The position numbers and the translations under genes are program-made. Source: Bathynomus jamesi (lineage: Eukaryota > Arthropoda > Malacostraca > Isopoda > Cirolanidae). Taken from it: a stretch of DNA of 64,000 bases. This document shows, piece after piece, positions 19,268-30,622 of this stretch. Below the pieces are notes generated by a model. That model ran no database searches and had not been told where the DNA came from. It worked only from the letters and a program-made list of their open reading frames with translations. The stretch spans positions 62,001 to 126,000 of the forward strand of contig JAJOZX010005518.1 of NCBI GenBank assembly GCA_023014485.1, written 5' to 3'. Each line of letters starts with the position of its first letter. Position 1 is the first letter of the stretch.

Positions 19268-19289
19268 GTGTGTGTGTGTGTGTGTGTGT
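19268..19289. repeat. (GT)n microsatellite, unit 1
   Basis: Eleven GT dinucleotides, the shortest tract among the ten units. Confidence 0.95.
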
Positions 19290-19677
19290 TGCATTCCTCA
19301 GAATCCAGTTGGTCTTCAAAACTTGGATTCACAACTCCAATGAAGTTAATACCCGTAGTTATGAATGAGTAAAGGTTGTGTATGATAGTATCCTACAGGT
19401 AGGTCTGGAAGGTTTGGGGGTTTTGAAGGAATCCAATCTGTTTGCAAGGAATGTATGTGTCTGTTCATGAAATCTGTTGTGATTCTTCCTTTAAAAGAAG
19501 AATTGGATGTTTGGAGTCGTATGTATATATTTATATACTGTACCGTACGTATGTGTGTAAATGTGTATTTTGTTATAGGGTTTTATTTTTGGGTTTTGGA
19601 TTAGGTTAATCAATTTGGCCGAGTAAAGATCCTCAAACGTTGCATTTGAGACCCTTATATCAAGCCTTGTCTGTTTT

Positions 19678-20565
19678 ATGCCTATATGTCAAATAGGATT
19701 TGGGATAGGTTGGGCCTATATGGTCAATAGGACTTGGAATAGGTTTGGCCTATATGTCAAATAGGACTTGGAATAGGTTTGGGCCTATATGTCAAATAGG
19801 ATTTGGAATAGGTTGGGCCTATATGTCAAATAGGACTTGGTATGCCTATATGTCAAATAGGAATTGAAATAGGTTGGGCCTATATGTCAAATAGGACTTG
19901 GTATAGGTTGGGCCTATATGTCAAATAGGACTTGGAATAGGTTGGGCCTATATGTCAAATAGTACTTGGTATAGGTTGGGCCTATATGTCAAATAGGACT
20001 TGGTATAGGTTGGGCCTATATGTCAAATAGGACTTGGTATGCCTATATGTCAAATAGGAATTGGAATAGGTTGGGCCTATATGTCAAATAGGACTTGGAA
20101 TAGGTTGGGCCTATATGTCAAATAGGACTTGGAATAGGTTGGGCCTATATGTCAAATAGGACTTGGTATGCCTATATGTCAAATAGGATTTGGAATAGGT
20201 TGGGCCTATATGTCAAATAGGACTTGGTATGCCTATGTGTCATAGGATTTGGAATAGGTTGGGCCTATATGTCAAATAGGAATTGGAATAGGTTGGGCCT
20301 ATATGTCAAATAGGACTTGGTATAGGTTGGGCCTATATGTCAAATAGGACTTGGAATAGGTTGGGCCTATATGTCAAATAAGACTTGGAATAGGTTGGGC
20401 CTATATGTCAAATAGGACTTGGTATACGTTGGGCCTATATGTCAAATAGGACTTGGAATAGGTTGGGCCTATATGTCAAATAGGACTTGGAATAGGTTGG
20501 GCCTATATGTCAAATAGGACTTGGAATAGGTTGGGCCTATATGTCAAATAGGACTTGGAATAGGG
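19678..20565. repeat. 34-bp minisatellite array, unit 1
   Basis: About 27 monomers of 34 bp (GGGCCTATATGTCAAATAGG, then ACTTGGAATAGGTT), with occasional 26-27-bp short forms containing TTGGTATGCCTATATG. Each monomer contains the inverted repeat CCTAT-ATGTCAA-ATAGG. Confidence 0.96.
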
Positions 20566-20614
20566 TCACTAATAGGTGTTAGGTGGGTGTAGGTTTGAAT
20601 TTGTGCAATTGCTT

Positions 20615-20745
20615 TAGGTCTTTGTGATGTTACAGTTCTGAGTCGAATTTTGTGATGTTACAGTTCTGAGTCGAATTTTGTGATGTTAAAGTTCTGAGTC
20701 GAATTTTGTGATGTTAAAGTTCTGAGTCGAATTTTGTGATGTTAA
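20615..20745. repeat. 29-bp tandem repeat, unit 1
   Basis: Four monomers of TGTGATGTTACAGTTCTGAG plus TCGAATTTT. Copy number falls to three in unit 2, two in units 3, 4 and 6-10, and one in unit 5. Confidence 0.93.
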
Positions 20746-21159
20746 TGAGTCTTATGAGTAAGTTAAATTGCTGAAATAAATTTTATAACATACACCACAG
20801 GTTCAATTATAAATTTAGTGTTTTTAGTTAGGATAGGCCTTGAGTGTAAAGAGTAAGGCCTACTTTAAGAGGTAGGCCTATTATGTAATGTAAAGATGGG
20901 TGGGCCTACTAAATATGCCTATTTGTTGGGCCTACCAAGTAGGCTTATGTTTGGGCCTATTATTTTATAGGACCTTAAATGAGTTAAGCCTGTTAAATTA
21001 GCAAGGCTTTGTTTTGAGTTTGGAGAGTAGGACCTATTAAATAGGCTTAATGTGTGTGGGCCTATTTTTATAGGACCTAAATTGAGTTATGCTTGTTAAA
21101 TGAACAAGCCTTTGTTTTCGGTTGGTGTAAAGGTAAAGGGATCGGTTCCCAGTTATCCC

Positions 21160-21545
21160 AGTTACATAGGCCACTATATGAACAAACTATAGTGGGTTAT
21201 GGTTGAAATTGGGGTTAGGCCTAATGAGCTAAGCCTAGCCACTGCGTGTCAGTGTAAATTTTAGAGGGGTTAGTTCCCCATACACAGGGCCACCATGTGA
21301 AAAAAACTATAGTGGATTATGATTGAAATTGGGGTTAGGCCTAATGAGCTAAGCCTAGCCACTGGTGTGTTTCAGTGTAAATTTTAGAGGGGTTAGTTCC
21401 CCATACACAGGGCCACCATATGAAAAAACTATAGTGGGGTTACGGTTGAAATTGGGGTTAGGCCTAATGAGCTAAGCCTAGCCACTGCGTGTCAGTGTAA
21501 ATTTTGAGGGGTTAGTTCCCCACACGCAGGGCCACCATGTGAAAA
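21160..21545. repeat. ~121-bp tandem repeat, three copies, unit 1
   Basis: Monomers contain GGGGTTAGGCCTAATGAGCT, AAGCCTAGCCACTG, GGGGTTAGTTCCCC and GGGCCACCATGTGAAAAAAC. The GGGG-TTAGTT-CCCC segment is a short hairpin. The last copy leads directly into the next macrosatellite unit, whose first bases (AAAAAACTATATAGG) resemble a monomer start (AAAAAACTATAGTGG). Confidence 0.94.
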
Positions 21546-22289
21546 AACTATATAGGGCTATGGGTTGATTGCCTGCGCCTCCATCCGTTGGAAATTTCCA
21601 GCAGACTTCAGTGGAGGGTTACCGACAAAAGCCCTATGTTTTTTCGTTAGAGAGTTATGAATATGTAGGTCTTTAAAGGACCTCTTTATATTAATTGTTT
21701 ACGGTAATTTTTAGCGTCGGGATTTTAGACGCCTATATATTAATGAAAATGAAATTGCCTCACCTTAATTTTGCTGGGTCCTTGGTTTGCTTCGATGTAG
21801 GGCGTTACGATCATTTTCGGTGTAGGGCCGCCACGATGGAGTTACGCGACGAATTTACTTGAGGTAATTAATATAGGCAGTCACAATATAAACACTTTTA
21901 GGGATACGCCTATCCTGAAGTTTATCATAAGGAATTCACTCAGAACTTTAGGGAAGACAAAAGCACACCCTCCCTGTTTAAAGCGTTCGCTGTAACATAA
22001 ACAGCCCTGAGGCCACTCCTTTAATATATCTTCATATTTCATTATAAATTGCTGATTTGACAAAGGTTGTTCACGCTTTCTCCCTTGTATTTTGCATGGG
22101 TTAGCAAATGGAAAATTTCGTTCACGTGAAATAAATGAAGGTTTCTCGTGGTTATACAGACCCGACGCCTACATACGGTTTCTATGTATGTATGGCAATC
22201 ATTTCATTCCCATTAGGCTATGTCGCCAATCCGGAGCCAATTTTGTATAGATATTTAATTCAATTAATTAATAATTTATATTTAATTAT

Positions 22290-24017
22290 GAAATAAAGGT
22301 ATCACAATATGACACCATGTTGTAAGCGCGTATATTTTTCCATATACTGGGGGGGGGGGGGCGGAGAAAAATTTGTAAGTTATGATCAAATTTTTGATAA
22401 ACTGTGTTTTAATTTTAAACCATGTGAAATGGATTGAAAAGAATGAAATAGGAATTTAGGAAGAGAGAGTTTACTCAAGACCTATTTAAATATAAAAGTT
22501 CAAGAGGCCAACTTCTCAAGTTTAGTTAAAGTTATGTCAATCAGTTCGACTCCCTTTAGGTATAGGAAATTTATGGAATTAAAGTAAAGTTATTAAGCAT
22601 TTTAACTTTGCTCATTATGTGTGTAAATTTTATAAATGCTGGTTTACTGACGTGGTTTTGGAGTTTTGTCATGTTTTATTTTGTTAACAATTTATGTTTT
22701 AAAGTGACTTCTACGTTGGTGAGTTAATTGAAATATACTGTACTTCCATGTTGTGTTGTTTGGTTTAAAGAGTTTGTACTGTATTCAAACCTCCTACCAC
22801 TTCAGACTAGTCAATACCCGTAGTTTTAGTGGAGTAAATGTTACTCCTCCACAGGTAGATCTGGATGGCTTGGGGCTTTGAATCCTGTACTGTTTTTGTG
22901 TTGTTTGGTCTCTGGCCATGGGAGGCCATAAAACCCTTGTAATAGTTTGGGTTGTGGCCAAGGTAGGCCACAAGACCCTTGTAATAGTTTGGTCTGTGGC
23001 CAAGGGAGGCCACAAGACCCTTGTAATAGTTTGGTCTGTGGCCAAGGGAGGCCACAAGACCCTTGTAATAGTTTAGGTTGTGGCCAAGGTACGCCAGAAG
23101 ACCCTTGTAATAGTTTGGTCTGTGGCCAAGGGAGGCCAGAAGACCCTTGTAATGAAACAAAGGTATCACATATGATACCATGTTGTAAGCGCGTATAGTT
23201 TTTCCATATACTGGGGGGGGGGGCAGAGAAAAATTTGTAAGTTATGATCAAATTTTTGATAAACTGTGTTTTAAACCATGTGAAATGGATTGAAAAGAAT
23301 GAAATAGGAATTTAGGAAGAGAGAGTTTATTCAAGACCTATTTAAATATAAAAGTTCAAGAGGCCAACTTCTCAAGTTTAGTTAAAGTTATGTCAATCAG
23401 TTCGACTCCCTTTAGGTATAGGAAATTTATGGAATTAAAGTAAAGTTATTAAGCATTTTAACTTTGCTCATTATGTGTGTAAATTTTATAAATGCTGGTT
23501 TACTGACGTGGTTTTGGAGTTTTGTCATGTTTTATTTTGTTAACAATTTATGTTTTAAAGTGACTTCTACGTTGGTGAGTTAATTGAAATAAACTGTACT
23601 TCCATGTTGTGTTGTTTGGTTTAAAGAGTTTGTACTGTATTCAAACCTCCTACCACTTCAGACTAGTCAATACCCGTAGTTTTAGTGGAGTAAATGTTAC
23701 TCCTCCACAGGTAGATCTGGATGGCTTGGGGCTTTGAATCCTGTACTGTTTTTGTGTTGTTTGGTCTCTGGCCATGGGAGGCCATAAAACCCTTGTAATA
23801 GTTTGGGTTGTGGCCAAGGTAGGCCACAAGACCCTTGTAATAGTTTGGTCTGTGGCCAAGGGAGGCCACAAGACCCTTGTAATAGTTTGGTCTGTGGCCA
23901 AGGGAGGCCACAAGACCCTTGTAATAGTTTGGTCTGTGGCCAAGGGAGGCCAGAAGACCCTTGTAATAGTTTGGTCTGTGGCCAAGGGAGGCCAGAAGAC
24001 CCTTGTAATAGTTTGGT
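22290..24017. repeat. 864-bp tandem duplication inside unit 2
   Basis: Copies 22290-23153 and 23154-24017 share the poly-G region, the low-repeat segment and the start of the 42-bp array. The junction lies in a monomer (CTTGTAATGAAACAAAGG), where the AAT-GAAA context resembles both partners, consistent with an unequal exchange or replication slip. Confidence 0.9.
22903..23153. repeat. 42-bp minisatellite, truncated first array of unit 2
   Basis: About six monomers, cut off at 23153 by the duplication junction. Confidence 0.94.
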
Positions 24018-24481
24018 CTGTGGCCAAGGGAGGCCAGAAGACCCTTGTAATAGTTTGGGCTATGGCCAAGGGGAGGCCACAAAACCCTTGTAATAGTTTG
24101 GTCTGTGGCCAAGGAAGGCCACAAGACCCTGGTAATAGTTTGGGCTGTGGCCAAGGGGAGACCACAGGACCCTTGTAATACAGTAGTTTCGTCTGTGGCC
24201 AAGGAAGGCCACAAGTCCCTTGTAATAGTTTGGGTTGTGGCCAAGGGGAGGCCACAAGACCCTTGTAATAGGTTGGGCTATGGCCAAGTGAGGCCATCAG
24301 CCCCTTGATGAATATGTTGGGCTATGGCCAAGTCAGGCCATCAACACCTTGATGAATATGTTGGGCTATGGCCAAGGTAGGCCAAGCCGTTTTGATGAAT
24401 TTGTTCGGCTATGGCCAAGGTAGGCCATCAGCCGTTTGATGAATTGTTGGGCTATGGCCAAGGGTAGGCCATCAGCCGTTT
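23759..24481. repeat. 42-bp minisatellite array, unit 2 (complete)
   Basis: Complete array, with an insertion of CAG after CTTGTAATA near 24181 that breaks the 42-bp period once. Confidence 0.95.
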
Positions 24482-24639
24482 AGAGTAGAGTAGTTTGTTT
24501 GTACGTGTCACTGTCTAACCATATAATTTTTGGCACAAAATTATGTGCACAGAATCAGAGCGCAGCAATAAAAGCTTTTACTCTCCGATCCTTGGTTATG
24601 TTTAGACAGGTTGTTGTGTTTGAGACACATGGAAAGAGT

Positions 24640-24642
<3 letters not shown>

Positions 24643-24678
<36 letters not shown>

Positions 24679-24681
24679 TGT
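24643..24681. repeat. (GT)n microsatellite, unit 2
   Basis: GT tract with one GG interruption. Confidence 0.94.
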
Positions 24682-25069
24682 TGCATTCCTCAGAATCCAG
24701 TTGGTCTTCAAAACTTGGATTCACAACTCCAATGAAGTTAATACCCGTAGTTATGAATGAGTAAAGGTTGTGTATGATAGTATCCTACAGGTAGGTCTGG
24801 AAGGTTTGGGGGTTTTGAAGGAATCCAATCTGTTTGCAAGGAATGTATGTGTCTGTTCATGAAATCTGTTGTGATTCTTCCTTTAAAAGAAGAATTGGAT
24901 GTTTGGAGTCGTATGTATATATTTATATACTGTACCGTACGTATGTGTGTAAATGTGTATTTTGTTATAGGGTTTTATTTTTGGGTTTTGGATTAGGTTA
25001 ATCAATTTGGCCGAGTAAAGATCCTCAAACGTTGCATTTGAGACCCTTATATCAAGCCTTGTCTGTTTT

Positions 25070-25957
25070 ATGCCTATATGTCAAATAGGATTTGGGATAG
25101 GTTGGGCCTATATGTCAAATAGGACTTGGAATAGGTTGGACCTATATGTCAAATAGGACTTGGAATAGGTTTGGGCCTATATGTCAAATAGGATTTGGAA
25201 TAGGTTGGGCCTATATGTCAAATAGGACTTGGTATGCCTATATGTCAAATAGGAATTGAAATAGGTTGGGCCTATATGTCAAATAGGACTTGGTATAGGT
25301 TGGGCCTATATGTCAAATAGGACTTGGAATAGGTTGGGCCTATATGTCAAATAGGACTTGGTATAGGTTGGGCCTATATGTCAAATAGGACTTGGTATAG
25401 GTTGGGCCTATATGTCAAATAGGACTTGGTATGCCTATATGTCAAATAGGAATTGGAATAGGTTGGGCCTATATGTCAAATAGGACTTGGAATAGGTTGG
25501 GCCTATATGTCAAATAGGACTTGGAATAGGTTGGGCCTATATGTCAAATAGGACTTGGTATGCCTATATGTCAAATAGGATTTGGAATAGGTTGGGCCTA
25601 TATGTCAAATAGGACTTGGTATGCCTATGTGTCATAGGATTTGGAATAGGTTGGGCCTATATGTCAAATAGGAATTGGAATAGGTTGGGCCTATATGTCA
25701 AATAGGACTTGGTATAGGTTGGGCCTATATGTCAAATAGGACTTGGAATAGGTTGGGCCTATATGTCAAATAGGACTTGGAATAGGTTGGGCCTATATGT
25801 CAAATAGGACTTGGTATAGGTTGGGCCTATATGTCAAATAGGACTTGGAATAGGTTGGGCCTATATGTCAAATAGGACTTGGAATAGGTTGGGCCTATAT
25901 GTCAAATAGGACTTGGAATAGGTTGGGCCTATATGTCAAATAGGACTTGGAATAGGG
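25070..25957. repeat. 34-bp minisatellite array, unit 2
   Basis: 888 bp, the same length as in unit 1, with short TTGGTATGCC monomers at the same relative positions. Confidence 0.95.
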
Positions 25958-28234
25958 TCACTAATAGGTGTTAGGTGGGTGTAGGTTTGAATTTGTGCAA
26001 TTGCTTTAGGTCTTTGTGATGTCACAGTTCTGAGTCGAATTTTGTGATGTTACAGTTCTGAGTCGAATTTTGTGATGTTAAAGTTCTGAGTCGAATTTTG
26101 TGATGTTAATGAGTCTTATGAGTAAGTTAAATTGCTGAAATAAATTATAACATACACCACAGGTTCAATTATAAATTTAGTGTTTTTAGTTAGGATAGGC
26201 CTTGAGTGTAAAGAGTAAGGCCTACTTTAAGAGGTAGGCCTATTATGTAATGTAAAGATGGGTGGGCCTACTAAATATGCCTATTTGTTGGGCCTACCAA
26301 GTAGGCTTATGTTTGGGCCTATTATTTTATAGACCTTAAATGAGTTAAGCCTGTTAAATTAGCAAGGCTTTGTTTTGAGTTTGGAGAGTAGGACCTATTA
26401 AATAGGCTTAATGTTGTGGGCCTATTTTTATAGGACCTAAATTGAGTTATGCTTGTTAAATGAACAAGCCTTTGTTTTCGGTTGGTGTAAAGGTAAAGGG
26501 ATCGGTTCCCAGTTACATAGGCCACTATATGAACAAACTATAGTGGGGTTATGGTTGAAATTGGGGTTAGGCCTAATGAGCTAAGCCTAGCCACTGCGTG
26601 TCAGTGTAAATTTTAGAGGGGTTAGTTCCCCATACACAGGGCCACCATGTGAAAAAAACTATAGTGGATTATGATTGAAATTGGGGTTAGGCCTAATGAG
26701 CTAAGCCTAGCCACTGTGTGTTTCAGTGTAAAGTTTAGAGGGGTTAGTTCCCCATACACAGGGCCACCATATGAAAAAACTATAGTGGGGTTACGGTTGA
26801 AATTGGGGTTAGGCCTAATGAGCTAAGCCTAGCCACTGCGTGTCAGTGTAAATTTTAGAGGGGTTAGTTCCCCACACGCAGGGCCACCATGTGAAAAAAC
26901 TATATAGGGCTATGGGTTGATTGCCTGCGCCTCCATCCGTTGGAAATTTCCAGCAGACTTCAGTGGAGGGTTACCGACAAAAGCCCTATGTTTTTTCGTT
27001 AGAGAGTTATGAATATGTAGGTCTTTAAAGGACCTCTTTATATTTAATTGTTTACGGTTTTTAGCGTCGGGATTTTAGACGCCTATATATTAATGAAAAT
27101 GAAATTGCCTCACCTTAATTTGCTGGGTCCTTGGTTTGCTTCGATGTAGGGCGTTACGATCATTTTCGGTGTAGGGCCGCCACGATGGAGTTACGCGACG
27201 AATTTACTTGAGGTAATTAATATAGGCAGTCACAATATAAACACTTTTAGGGATACGCCTATCCTGAAGTTTATCATAAGGAATTCACTCAGAACTTTAG
27301 GGAAGACAAAAGCACACCCTCCCTGTTTAAAGCGTTCGCTGTAACATAAACAGCCCTGAGGCCACTCCTTTAATATATCTTCATATTTCATTATAAATTG
27401 CTGATTTGACAAAGGTTGTTGACGCTTTCTCTCTTGTATTTTGCATGGGTTAGCAAATGGAAAATTTCGTTCACGTGAAATAAATGAAGGTTTCTCGTGG
27501 TTATACAGACCCGACCTACATACGGTTTCTATGTATGTATGGCAATCATTTCATTCCCATTAGGCTATGTCGCCAATCCGAGCCAATTTTGTATAGATAT
27601 TTAATTCAATTAATTAATAATTTATATTTAATTATGAAATAAAGGTATCACATATGATACCATGTTGTAAGCGCGTAGTTTTTCCATATACTGGGGGGGG
27701 GGGGGGGGCGGAGAAATTTGTATGTTATAATCAAATTTTTGATAAACTGTTTTTAAACCATGTGAAATGGATTGAAAAGAATGAAATAGGAATTTAGGAA
27801 GAGAGAGTTTACTCAAGACCTATTTAAATATAAAAGTTCAAGAGGCCAAATTCTCAACTTTAGTTAAAGTTATGTCAATCAGTTCGCTCCCTTTAGGTAT
27901 AGGAAATTTATGGAATTAAAGTAAAGTTATTAAGCATTTTAACTTTGCTCATTATGTGTGTAAATTTTATAAATGCTGGTTTACTGACGTGGTTTTGGAG
28001 TTTTGTCATGTTTTATTTTGTTAACAATTTATGTTTTAAAGTGACTTTACGTTGGTGAGTTAATTGAAATTACTGTACTTCCATGTTGTGTTGTTGGTTT
28101 AAAGAGTTTGTACTGTATTCAAACCTCCTACCACTTCAGATTAGTCAATACCCGTAGTTTTAGTGGAGTAAATGTTACTCTCCACAGGTAGATCTGGAGG
28201 GCTTGGGCTTTGAATCCTGTACTGTTTTTGTGAT

Positions 28235-28953
28235 GTTTGGTCTCTGGCGATGGGAGGCCATAAAAACCTTGTAATAGTTTGGGTTGTGGCCAAGGTAGGC
28301 CACAAGACCCTTGTAATAGTTTGGTATGTGGCCAAGGGAGGCCACAAGACCCTTGTAATAGTTTAGGTTGTGGCCAAGGTAGGCCAGAAGACCCTTGTAA
28401 TAGTTTGGTCTGTGGCCAAGGGAGGCCAGAAGACCCTTGTAATAGTTTGGTATGTGGCCAAGGGAGGCCAGAAGACCCCTGTAATAGTTTGGTCTGTGGC
28501 CAAGGGAAGCCAGAAGACCCTTGTAATAGTTTGGGCTGTGGCCAAGGGGAGGCCACAAAACCCTTGTAATAATTTGGTCTGTGGCCAAGGAAGGCCACAA
28601 GACCCTTGTAATAGTTTGGGCTGTGGCCAAGGGAAGGCCACAGGACCCTGGTAATAGTTTGGTCTGTGGCCAAGGAAGGCCACAAGACCCTTGTAATAGT
28701 TTGGGTTGTGGCCAAGGGGAGGCCACAAGACCCTTGTAATAGGTTGGGCTATGGCCAAGTGAGGCCATCAGCCCCTTGATGAATATGTTGGGCTATGGCC
28801 AAGGTAGGCCAAGCCGTTTTGATGAATTTGTTCGGCTATGGCCAAGGTAGACCATCAGCCGTTTGATGAATTGTTGGGCTATGGCCAAGGTAGGCCATCA
28901 GCCGTTTTGATGAATTGTTGGGCTATGGCCAAGGGTTAGGCCATCAGCCCTTT
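28235..28953. repeat. 42-bp minisatellite array, unit 3
   Basis: Standard array beginning with the GTCTCTGGCGATGGG variant. Confidence 0.95.
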
Positions 28954-29109
28954 AGAGTAGGTAGTTTGTTTATACGTGTCACTGTCTAACCATATTATTT
29001 TTGGCACAAAATATGTGCACAGAATCAGAGCGCAGCAATAAAAGCTTTTACTCTCCGATCCTTGGTTATGTTTAGACAGGTTGTTGTGTTTGAGACACAT
29101 GGAAAGAGT

Positions 29110-29112
<3 letters not shown>

Positions 29113-29162
<50 letters not shown>
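29113..29162. repeat. (GT)n microsatellite, unit 3
   Basis: About 25 uninterrupted GT dinucleotides. Confidence 0.95.
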
Positions 29163-29163
<1 letters not shown>

Positions 29164-29550
29164 GCATTCCTCAGAATCCAGTTGTTCTTCAAAACTTGGA
29201 TTCACCACTCCAATGAAGTTAATACCCGTAGTTATGAATGAGTAAAGGTTGTGTATGATAGTATCCTACAGGTAGGTCTGGAAGGTTTGGGGGTTTTGAA
29301 GGAATCCAATCTGTTTGCAAGGAATGTATGTGTCTGTTGATGAAATCTGTTGTGATTCTTCCTTTAAAAGAAGAATTGGATGTTTGGAGTCGTATGTATA
29401 TATTTATATACTGTACCGTACGTATGTGTGTAAATGTGTATTTTGTTATAGGGTTTTATTTTTGGGTTTTGGATTAGGTTAATCAATTGGGCCGAGTAAA
29501 GATCCTCAAACGTTGCATTTGAGACCCTTATATCAAGCCTTGTCTGTTTT

Positions 29551-30622
29551 ATGCCTATATGTCAAATAGGATTTGGAATAGGTTGGGCCTATATGTCAAA
29601 TAGGACTTGGAATAGGTTGGACCTATATGTCAAATAGGACTTGGAATAGGTTTGGGCCTATATGTCAAATAGGATTTGGAATAGGTTGGGCCTATATGTC
29701 AAATAGGACTTGGTATGCCTATATGTAAATAGGAATTGAAATAGTTTGGGCCTATATGTCAAATAGGACTTGGTATAGGTTGGGCCTATATGTCAAATAG
29801 GACTTGGAATAGGTTGGGCCTATATGTCAAATAGGACTTGGTATAGGTTGGGCCTATATGTCAAATAGGACTTGGTATAGGTTGGGCCTATATGTCAAAT
29901 AGGACTTGGTATGCTTATATGTCAAATAGGAATTGGAATAGGTTGGGCCTATATGTCAAATAGGACTTGGAATAGGTTGGGCCTATATGTCAAATAGGAC
30001 TTGGAATAGGTTGGGCCTATATGTCAAATAGGACTTGGTATGCCTATATGTCAAATAGGATTTGGAATAGGTTGGGCCTATATGTCAAATAGGACTTGGT
30101 ATGCCTATGTGTCAAATAGGATTTGGAATAGGTTGGGCCTATATGTCAAATAGGAATTGGAATAGGTTGGGCCTATATGTCAAATAGGACTTGGTATAGG
30201 TTGGGCCTATATGTCAAATAGGACTTGGTATAGGTTGGGCCTATATGTCAAATAGGACTTGGTATAGGTTGGGCCTATATGTCAAATAGGACTTGGTATG
30301 CTTATATGTCAAATAGGAATTGGAAAAGGTTGGGCCTATATGTCAAATAGGACTTGGAATAGGTTGGGCCTATATGTCAAATAGGACTTGGAATAGGTTG
30401 GGCCTATATGTCAAATAGGACTTGGTATGCCTATATGTCAAATAGGATTTGGAATAGGTTGAGCCTATATGTCAAATAGGACTTGGTATGCCTATGTGTC
30501 AAATAGGATTTGGAATAGGTTGGGCCTATATGTCAAATAGGAATTGGAATAGGTTGGGCCTATATGTCAAATAGGACTTGGAATAGGTTGGGCCTATATG
30601 TCAAATAGGACTTGGAATAGGG
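29551..30622. repeat. 34-bp minisatellite array, unit 3 (expanded)
   Basis: 1,072 bp, the longest of the arrays. The marker TATGCTTATATGTCAAATAG occurs near 29911 and again near 30298, 387 bp apart, showing a block duplication within the array. Confidence 0.95.

Larger units (their letters stand above)
17041..21551. repeat. Macrosatellite unit 1
   Basis: This first unit also serves as the reference layout: low-repeat segment 17041-18390, 42-bp array 18391-19106, linker with (GT)n at 19268-19289, 34-bp array 19678-20565, four 29-bp repeats about 20618-20745, AGGCCTA-rich linker about 20820-21120, and three ~121-bp repeats about 21160-21545. It has the shortest GT tract and the most 29-bp copies of any unit. 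The poly-G tract at about 17838-17850 has 13 G. Confidence 0.96.
21552..26903. repeat. Macrosatellite unit 2, with an 864-bp internal duplication
   Basis: Standard layout, but the 42-bp array is entered twice. The segment starting at 22290 (GAAATAAAGGTATCAC) through 23153 is repeated from 23154 (GAAACAAAGGTATCAC). Removing 864 bp gives 4488 bp, the normal size. The poly-G tract is also duplicated. The conserved short ORF is intact (21881-22042). Confidence 0.95.

Noticed and set aside
19678..20565. CRISPR-like regular repeats of 34 bp
   Set aside because: Monomers are contiguous with no unique spacers, and the window is eukaryotic. These are minisatellites.
28936..29208. ORFs with Thr-His or Cys-Val runs across the GT tracts in each unit
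   Set aside because: Translation of a dinucleotide repeat in both directions, not conserved in frame between units.
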